DNA of 24,361 bases from positions 1-24,361 of the forward strand of contig JARQWU010000156.1 in the NCBI GenBank assembly GCA_040182905.1, in the 5' to 3' direction. Both the position numbers and the translations under genes were made by a program. The stretch is from Barthelona sp. PAP020. Taxonomy: Eukaryota > Metamonada: BaSk clade. The notes under the pieces are model-generated. The model made no database searches, was not told the origin of the DNA, and saw nothing but the letters and a program-made list of their open reading frames with translations. Positions 18,881 through 24,361 of the stretch are shown piece after piece. Every line of letters begins with the position of its first letter. Position 1 is the stretch's first letter.

Positions 18881-18884
18881 AAAA

Positions 18885-21800
18885 ATGAACTATTTTATTA
18901 ATCTATGGAAGTTTATGGAAAAAAAAATTATTGAAACAAATACTATATCAAAAATCTTTAAAGACAAAAAAGAAAATGTTAAAGACAATGTTTCAAAGAA
19001 TTTTATGGATCTATTAAAGAATATTCAAATACCGAAAATATGTTTTGATGATATTGAAATTGAGAATTGTATTTTATCTTCAGAACATGAATTTACGGGA
19101 TACTATTCGGACAATTATGTAAAAATTAGATTTTTTCAAAATTGTAATCAAACAGAAGATTCAAGCAATATGTTGTGCAATGACCAAAAATTATCGTTGA
19201 TTCCATTGACTTTAAATAATGAATGTTTTCCAAAAATACATGGAATAACACAATTTAAGGATGATATTGCTTTAATTTCTGATCATTATGAAAAAAAATT
19301 AAAAAATATTTTACCCTGCATTAAATTAATTGAAAAATTTAAAATTTTGATAAAAATAGCTCAATGTTTAAATTTTTGTCACTCTGAAGGTATTTATGGG
19401 ATAGATATTTCTCTTGAGAACATTTTGATAAAAGATTCCGAAAATTTAGGTGATGAAATTTCCCCAATATTGGACCAAATCAAATTGATGAAAAATAAAG
19501 AATATTTTTCGCCTGAAAAAACCATTGATGACATTAATTTTTTCAAATGGCAAAAAACAGATGATGTTTGGCATTTTGGTATTTTATACATGTATCTCTT
19601 AACAAAGCAGTTTCCTGATAAGAAATTGCTGGCACAAAAGAAGTTTCCCTATTCTAATGAACTGTTAAACTTCATATTGGGTGGGAGTATGATCAGGAGA
19701 GTGTTTCGTTATGATTCTAGGGAACGACCAAGTTTTGAAGAAATATGTCAGTTTCTGATTGAACTCTTTCGATTTGCCATCAAACCTGATTTTCAAATGT
19801 TTGTTGATTTAGATTGGATTCCAAAACAATTGATCAATAATAACGAATTGACGACTTTAGATCAATTCAAAAGAACCAAGTTACATGTATCTCTTGATAC
19901 AGGCAATTTTTTTAAGTGTTTCTACTGCTTGAGAAATGGAGTTAATATCAATAGTCAAGATGAAATTGGTAGAACGCCTTTAATGATTGTTGTTACGAAG
20001 GGATATTTGTTGTTTGTGGAAATGTTTTTGATATGGGGTGCAGATTTGAACTTAAGAAATAAAAGAAATGAGACTGCTTTATTTCTAGCAGCAATGAAAG
20101 GATATACTGAAATTGTTCAATTATTACTGCAAAATAGCGCTGAAATTAATGTCAAATCTGAAAATATGACAGCTTTAACCGTTGCAATTATTCAGGGACA
20201 CTTTGAGATTGTCAGATGTTTGTTTGATCACATTCTAAAAAAGGATATTTTGGTTGAATATTGGACTGAAGAAGAAGTTCTTTCAAATTTATCGGCAACA
20301 GTTCAGTTTAATAGAGTTGATATTTTAGACTTTTTGGTATATAACTTACAGAAACATTTCTCCAAAAATTCATTTGTACAAATTATTTCGGAGTTGATCT
20401 TTAAGACTTGTGGGAAAGGAAACTGGGAATTGTTCTCTCTATTGATATCATTTTATCCACAACTTATCAATAACAAGAATTTGAACGGTGATACATGTTT
20501 ACATATTATTGCCAGTTTTGGACATGTTGAATTGTGTAAACTGTTGTTAAATAACAAGGAAATTAAAGTTGATTTGACATTGAGAAATGAAAATGGCGAT
20601 ACCATATTAATGATTGCTTGTTCATATGGGTTTGATATCATTGTGGAAGACATCATTGAATCCTTTGAAATTCAAAAAAATAAAGATATGGTTACTTTTT
20701 TGAACATACAGAATAAGCAAGGAAATGCTGCAATACATGAAGCATGTAAATTTGGTTGTTATAAGATCGTTAAACTATTGATTGAAAAAGGGGCCAATTT
20801 TTTGTTAAAGAATAATGATAGAATAAAGCCAGTTTTTATCGCAAATAGCAAGAATCATATGGATATTGTTGAATTGCTTCAAAAACAATACTGTGATATT
20901 GAATTTGATAACAGTTGTAGTATTGGTTTATTTAAGGCTATTGAAGATGTTCAATTGAAAGAAATCAAAGAAATTTTAATGAAAGATGAATATTCTTCCA
21001 TTAATATTCTAAATTCCAGTGGAGAAACAGGATTACATGTTGCATGTAGGTATAACTCCAGTAAAATTGTTGAAATCTTGTTAAGTTTGGGAGCGGATAT
21101 CAATTTTCAATCGTTACCTGAACAGAAAAGTTGTTTACATTATGTTTGTATGAACAATAATGTTGAAATTGCCAGTTTTTTATTGAATAACCCAGATATT
21201 AACGTTAATTTGTGTGATAGTGTTGGTAACACGTGTTTACATGATGCTTGTGCCAATAATGCAATCAAAATCGTTAGATTACTGTTAAATCATGAGATGA
21301 CCTTCTTAAACGCAACAAATTTTAAAGGTGAAACACCCTTATTTGCTGCAATACAAAATGAAAGCTATGAAATTGTCTCATTATTATTGAAGCATGATGC
21401 TGGAATCAATTATATGAATGATTGTGGGCTATCCCCATTGCATCTTGCCATTTTACAGAATAATTATAAACTGGTGAAGATTTTGTTAGAGTTTTCAGCA
21501 GCAATAGATCTCAAGATGGAAAACGTAGTTTGTCCACTTCATCTTGCCATAAAAAATAAAAATAACAAGATTGTAAAGTGTTTATTGGATTTTGGCGCTG
21601 ATGTAAATTCAATTTGTGAAGTGTCCAATCTAACTCCTTTACAATTAGCTTGTAAATTAGAATTATCGACAGTAGTCCAATTATTATTGATGTATGGAGC
21701 AGATATGTATTTTTCAAGTCATAAAACAGTTTTGAGTTGTTTAGAGATATGTAAAGAAACAAATAACGTTAAAATGTTGGATTTACTTAACAATGCAGAG

Positions 21801-22853
21801 AAAATACGTTTTGAAATGCATTCTAAATACTGTGTTCCTCTTGTGTCCTCAATTTGTGCATCTTCTGAGAATTTTGATTTTGTTCTTGATTTAGATTTGG
21901 GACTTGACTTCGACAATTATCCAAATTCTGAAGATTCACATTTAAAAGTTAAAAAATGCGTGGAAGACTTAGATTTGAATTTTCTTAATGAAATTAATAC
22001 ATCAAAACTAATGAATGAACAAAAGCATAAAAATTTACTTCATTATTACGTGAGAATTGGTGATCTTTCAGCGGTATTAAGGCTGATCAAACACAATTTA
22101 TTGGTTTCTTCTAATATTTCTGACGATGGGTCCCATAGCAAAGAAGTATTAAATGAAGTTGATGAATATGGTAGAACTCCACTTTGGTATAGTTGTTGTG
22201 AAGGATTTGAACAAATAACAAGAATATTAATTCATGAAGGAGCTTCAATTTCTGATTCAATGTTGTATGTTGCATGTCAAAATGGTCATATTCATATTGT
22301 TGATATACTACTAGCTTATTCGAGGGAATTTATCAACTTATCCTATCAAAATAGACATGGTGCTTCTTTTTTATACATAGCTTGTCAAGAAGGACATTTA
22401 GATATCGTAAATTTGTTATTAGATAAAAAAGTGGATGTCAATCTTTCAAGAAATGACAACACTACTCCTCTATACATCGCTTGTTATTTAGGACGTGTAA
22501 AGATTGTTCAAGCTTTGTTGGAAGCAAAGGCAGATGTTAATATTAAGTCTTCAAAGGGATTCTCACCATTACATGTTGCTTGTTTTTATGGTCATAAAGA
22601 AACGGTTAAATTATTGCTAAGTGCTGAAGATATCATGGTCAATATTCCAAATTTTAAGGGAGAAACACCGTTACATGTGGCTGTCAAAAAAAAATTTTCC
22701 GACATTGCATTTCATTTAATTATTCACAATGCGGATGTTCTTTTAAAAAATAAATCAGGCTTAAGTGCGTTAGATATTGCCAAAAATAAAATTAAAGACC
22801 CTGATATTCTTCAAATTTTCTTAAATCATGCTCAACAACAAAAAAGCAGGTAG
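18885..22853 (+). CDS. Degenerate kinase (pseudokinase) fused to about 26 ankyrin repeats
   Basis: The 1322-residue protein starts at the first ATG; the open frame extends six codons further only from a TTG. Residues about 50-310 keep a protein-kinase fold outline: a catalytic-loop relic GIDISLENILI (Asp 174), a YFSPE version of the APE motif, TDDVWHFGILYMYLLT (subdomain IX) and RERPSFEEIC (subdomain XI). The HRD His and Arg, the DFG triplet and a glycine-rich loop are not visible, and the activation segment is short, so activity is unlikely. From about residue 325 there are ankyrin units of 33-36 residues (G.TPLH.A...GH..IV.LLL..GAD.N). About 19 units reach about residue 965, an Asp/Leu-rich linker spans about 965-1035, and 7-8 more sharper units run to the end. 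Some units (e.g. about 450-510) are badly decayed. Likely a cytosolic scaffold; partners are unknown. The last block matches the consensus better than the first. Confidence 0.88.
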   Translation: MNYFINLWKFMEKKIIETNTISKIFKDKKENVKDNVSKNFMDLLKNIQIPKICFDDIEIENCILSSEHEFTGYYSDNYVKIRFFQNCNQTEDSSNMLCNDQKLSLIPLTLNNECFPKIHGITQFKDDIALISDHYEKKLKNILPCIKLIEKFKILIKIAQCLNFCHSEGIYGIDISLENILIKDSENLGDEISPILDQIKLMKNKEYFSPEKTIDDINFFKWQKTDDVWHFGILYMYLLTKQFPDKKLLAQKKFPYSNELLNFILGGSMIRRVFRYDSRERPSFEEICQFLIELFRFAIKPDFQMFVDLDWIPKQLINNNELTTLDQFKRTKLHVSLDTGNFFKCFYCLRNGVNINSQDEIGRTPLMIVVTKGYLLFVEMFLIWGADLNLRNKRNETALFLAAMKGYTEIVQLLLQNSAEINVKSENMTALTVAIIQGHFEIVRCLFDHILKKDILVEYWTEEEVLSNLSATVQFNRVDILDFLVYNLQKHFSKNSFVQIISELIFKTCGKGNWELFSLLISFYPQLINNKNLNGDTCLHIIASFGHVELCKLLLNNKEIKVDLTLRNENGDTILMIACSYGFDIIVEDIIESFEIQKNKDMVTFLNIQNKQGNAAIHEACKFGCYKIVKLLIEKGANFLLKNNDRIKPVFIANSKNHMDIVELLQKQYCDIEFDNSCSIGLFKAIEDVQLKEIKEILMKDEYSSINILNSSGETGLHVACRYNSSKIVEILLSLGADINFQSLPEQKSCLHYVCMNNNVEIASFLLNNPDINVNLCDSVGNTCLHDACANNAIKIVRLLLNHEMTFLNATNFKGETPLFAAIQNESYEIVSLLLKHDAGINYMNDCGLSPLHLAILQNNYKLVKILLEFSAAIDLKMENVVCPLHLAIKNKNNKIVKCLLDFGADVNSICEVSNLTPLQLACKLELSTVVQLLLMYGADMYFSSHKTVLSCLEICKETNNVKMLDLLNNAEKIRFEMHSKYCVPLVSSICASSENFDFVLDLDLGLDFDNYPNSEDSHLKVKKCVEDLDLNFLNEINTSKLMNEQKHKNLLHYYVRIGDLSAVLRLIKHNLLVSSNISDDGSHSKEVLNEVDEYGRTPLWYSCCEGFEQITRILIHEGASISDSMLYVACQNGHIHIVDILLAYSREFINLSYQNRHGASFLYIACQEGHLDIVNLLLDKKVDVNLSRNDNTTPLYIACYLGRVKIVQALLEAKADVNIKSSKGFSPLHVACFYGHKETVKLLLSAEDIMVNIPNFKGETPLHVAVKKKFSDIAFHLIIHNADVLLKNKSGLSALDIAKNKIKDPDILQIFLNHAQQQKSR

Positions 22854-22967
22854 AAATATGAGTATTATTGTTGAAAGTGTAAATAGTTTTTTGATTGAGT
22901 TTTATTTTTGTTATCAATAGGCTGGTGTTTTGTGAAGTCAAATTTGTTGAAAAGTAAAATCATTGAA

Positions 22968-23258
22968 TCAATTGTAAAAGGGCTGGAGAAGTTGTACAAT
23001 TTTGGAATGACCTTGGCCTCTGGCAATATCCATTGGTGTTCATTTTTGTTGAGATTTGAGATTTACATCGGCTCCAAAATCTAATAGAAGTTTGACTGTG
23101 TCAAGGTGACCATTTTGACAACTGATGTACAATGGAGAAGTACCATTCTGATTGCACAAATTAATATCAGCCCCATGATTCAAGAGCATTTTGGCAACAT
23201 CAAGATGACCATTGTGACAACTGATGTACAATGTTTCTTTTGGATTTGGCAAAATCAA
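22968..23258 (-). pseudogene. Broken 3' fragment of an ankyrin-repeat gene
   Basis: Read on the minus strand, about 23249 to 22968 encodes three ankyrin units: ETLYISCHNGHLDVAKMLL, SPLYISCQNGHLDTVKLLL, and after an in-frame TGA (23042-23040) TPMDIARGQGHSKIVQLL, ending QPFYN and a TGA at 22970-22968. The homology runs straight through the internal stop, which sits where ankyrin units usually have Gly or Trp before TP, so TGG to TGA is the simple explanation. There is no start codon; homology fades at about 23250, just before the inverted-repeat element, with an in-frame TAA beyond. The unit style is close to the last ankyrin block of the adjacent gene but on the opposite strand. Alternatively, the TGA at 23042-23040 is a real end of a partial gene. 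Confidence 0.75.
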
Positions 23259-23262
23259 TTTT

Positions 23263-23468
23263 TAAAGTTTAAACTTTAGCGCAAAGAAATTGAAAATTTC
23301 AACAGACCAATCGGACCTCGAAAACTAACTAAATAGATTATTTCCAAGCTAAGAAGCACGGTGCGTATAAGTGAAAAAAAAGAATAGTGTTTATTTGGTT
23401 AAAGGCTTTCGAAGCCCGATTGATCTGTTGAAAAACTGTAGATTTTCTGAAGTAAAGTTTAAACTTTA
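23263..23468. mobile_element. Small inverted-repeat (MITE-like) non-autonomous element
   Basis: Two arms face each other. Each starts with the same 16-bp palindrome TAAAGTTTAAACTTTA (23263-23278 and 23453-23468). After 18-19 nt of diverged spacer each has a 27-bp sequence (23297-23323 and 23407-23433) that are reverse complements with three mismatches, containing CAATCGG. The core of about 80 bp between them is non-coding. This is the shape of a miniature element or a large hairpin; no transposase is present. I cannot define target-site duplications, so the real ends may lie elsewhere. Confidence 0.6.
23376..23413 (+). repeat. 38-bp dispersed repeat, copy 1
   Basis: The unit starts AAAAAAGAATAGTGTTTATT and ends CTTTCGAA. 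It matches 23893-23930 with two mismatches in 38. Its last seven bases overlap the inner right arm of the inverted-repeat element. Confidence 0.75.
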
Positions 23469-23506
23469 AAATTTTGCTTTTTGCAAAAAGACAAGAGAAT
23501 GGGAAT

Positions 23507-23529
23507 GGAGAATTTTTCCAAAATTCTCC
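23507..23529. repeat. 10-bp-stem hairpin
   Basis: GGAGAATTTT (23507-23516) and AAAATTCTCC (23520-23529) are perfect reverse complements around a TCC loop. A related but imperfect stretch occurs at about 23695-23720. It has no evident gene context and may be part of the repeat-rich segment. Confidence 0.5.
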
Positions 23530-23643
23530 TACTTGATGATTAAGATTTAATTGCAGCTACTCATTTTCTGTGGCAGAAATCTGCTAGAAAGAGTTTTCTG
23601 AGTTTACTTTCTTTGTAAATAAATATAGTTGTTTCACAACTGG

Positions 23644-23666
23644 ACCAATAAACACTATTCTTTTTT
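23644..23666 (-). repeat. Dispersed repeat, shorter inverted copy 3
   Basis: On the minus strand this reads AAAAAAGAATAGTGTTTATT then GGT, matching the first 24 bases of copies 1 and 2 with one T deleted. With copy 1 it bounds a 291-bp interval (23376-23666) by terminal inverted repeats. Confidence 0.65.
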
Positions 23667-23892
23667 ATTTAAAATGAGGGTTGTAATTTTTGGCGAATTG
23701 AAATTTTCCAATTCTCCCTTTTTCCCTCAAGGTACAGAACTTTTCCTTAACCTACCTCCAAAATTTTGACCTGCTACAGTGAACGCACGAAAATTGGCAC
23801 AATTAGGATGAATTTGAAGAAGATTGGATCCTTTGAGCTTTTTTGACTAATTATTAATGCAACATTTCACACCCCACACAGGGCGTAGCTAT

Positions 23893-23930
23893 AAAAAAGA
23901 ATAGTGTTTATTTGGTCAAAAGCTTTCGAA
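23893..23930 (+). repeat. 38-bp dispersed repeat, copy 2
   Basis: Direct copy of 23376-23413 with two mismatches, 517 bp downstream. Similarity stops soon after the shared CTTTCGAA, which suggests a defined end of a repeated unit. Confidence 0.75.
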
Positions 23931-24197
23931 ACAAGTTTATGTCACCACTACACCAAAGTCTCATGTCACTTATATCTTTTCTTATTCTTACAACACCGAT
24001 TGTTGGAGTCCAACCCAACAAGAACAAAAAACAATTACAAATGATGTTGCCTTCATTTAAATAAATTGAAGGTTGTCACACTACCAACATAAGAGGCTTA
24101 TTGAAGTGGGGAAAAATGTTTCTTCAATGGAAGAAAAAAAGAAAATTTATTGAATACATATCGCACTCTTGCAAGTTCAATTTGTGAATTTCGTGAG

Positions 24198-24205
24198 TAT
24201 AAATA
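24198..24205 (+). promoter_or_regulatory. TATA box of the right-edge gene
   Basis: A good TATAAATA lies 57 nt upstream of the ATG at 24255. A start site about 30 nt downstream, near the TCATTACATCAACA stretch (24218-24231), would leave a 5' leader of about 25-30 nt, consistent with the short leaders implied elsewhere. Confidence 0.5.
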
Positions 24206-24254
24206 TGTCTATACCATCATTACATCAACAAATCTGAAAAAATAAATTGAAACA

Positions 24255-24361
24255 ATGTCTTTTGTAAAAAATATTCGAACAAACATCATTATGACAAACT
24301 TTCATAATTGTGCAACATTTTCACAAAGTTTAAATCAATATCAAAAGCTTAATTCGCTGCA
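24255..24361 (+). CDS. 5' end of a gene cut by the window edge (partial)
   Basis: An ATG opens 35 codons plus two bases that stay open to the window end. The start is preceded by ATTGAAACA, an A-rich context, and by a well-placed TATA box. The visible residues (MSFVKNIRTNIIMTNFHN...) are basic and polar with Arg/Lys and no Asp or Glu, which would fit a mitochondrial-type presequence, but so short a piece proves nothing. I do not recognise the product. Confidence 0.45.
   Translation, partial: MSFVKNIRTNIIMTNFHNCATFSQSLNQYQKLNSL

Larger units (their letters stand above)
18572..18884. other. A/T-rich gap: reticulon 3' flank and pseudokinase-ankyrin promoter
   Basis: The gap is 313 bp of very A/T-rich sequence with long A and T runs. 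AATAAA at 18603-18608 serves the reticulon gene. TATATTTA at 18837-18844, about 41-48 nt before the next ATG, is a possible TATA-like element. Upstream ATGs at 18801 and 18863 open short reading frames. No RNA gene is seen. Confidence 0.5.
23469..24197. other. Repeat-bearing non-coding stretch
   Basis: I see no credible coding frame or tRNA/rRNA in this 0.7-kb stretch. It holds the hairpin, repeat copies 2 and 3, and scattered G+C-richer islands (about 23740-23780 and 24000-24020) unlike the plain A/T gaps between genes elsewhere in the window. It looks like accumulated mobile-element remnants in front of the next gene. Confidence 0.45.

Noticed and set aside
18867-18884. Six-codon extension of the pseudokinase-ankyrin protein
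   Set aside because: It starts with TTG; the first real ATG is at 18885.
19850-22850. Repeated 33-codon units considered as a possible DNA satellite or CRISPR-like array
   Set aside because: Periodicity is at protein level (ankyrin units), with strongly diverged DNA and no constant repeat separated by spacers.
23740-24150. Possible tRNA or structured RNA in the G+C-richer islands
   Set aside because: I could not form a cloverleaf or find A/B-box-like sequences; only short inverted matches such as around 24001-24015 were seen.

Overview
The window looks like nuclear DNA from a free-living or commensal, flagellated, single-celled eukaryote with a compact, AT-rich, intron-poor genome. The evidence is: a reticulon, an EFL1 ribosome-biogenesis GTPase and a CFAP57-type axonemal protein; a long ankyrin-repeat protein; standard stop codons (TAA, TAG and TGA all end genes); no recognisable introns in about 20 kb of coding sequence; short intergenic gaps of roughly 200-400 bp rich in A/T runs; and AATAAA signals 11-32 nt after several stop codons. 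A heterolobosean such as a Naegleria relative is my best guess. Another flagellate or an anaerobic protist is possible. This is inference from style, not from a search.

Layout. At bases 1-51 there is probably the last few codons of a plus-strand gene. Three minus-strand genes follow. The first (248-7465) encodes a 2405-residue type I multi-pass surface protein with a huge glycosylated ectodomain, Ig-like TIG domains, a cysteine-rich stalk, about eight membrane segments and an acidic tail. The second (7845-11897) encodes a CFAP57-like protein with WD40 propellers and a coiled coil. The third (12145-13233) encodes a radical SAM/SPASM enzyme. At 13.23-13.43 kb the direction switches at a short divergent promoter. 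The plus strand then carries an unrecognised Ser-Pro-rich phosphoprotein candidate (13431-14666), EFL1 (14906-17509), a reticulon-domain ER protein (17720-18571) and a degenerate-kinase/ankyrin fusion (18885-22853).

The right-hand end (22968-24250) is different. It holds the broken 3' end of a second ankyrin gene on the minus strand, interrupted by an in-frame TGA. Next to it is a small non-coding element with inverted repeats (23263-23468), plus a 38-bp repeat present twice in direct orientation and once as a shorter inverted copy. A TATA box then precedes the start of a gene cut off by the window edge (24255-24361).

Functionally the genes are a mixed set (surface sensing or adhesion, flagellar motility, 60S subunit maturation, ER shaping, peptide or protein modification, protein-interaction scaffold) and do not form one pathway. 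The points most worth following up are the eukaryotic radical SAM/SPASM enzyme and its divergently transcribed orphan neighbour, the kinase-like domain lacking key catalytic motifs fused to about 26 ankyrin units, the giant receptor-like protein, and the repeat-rich right end.
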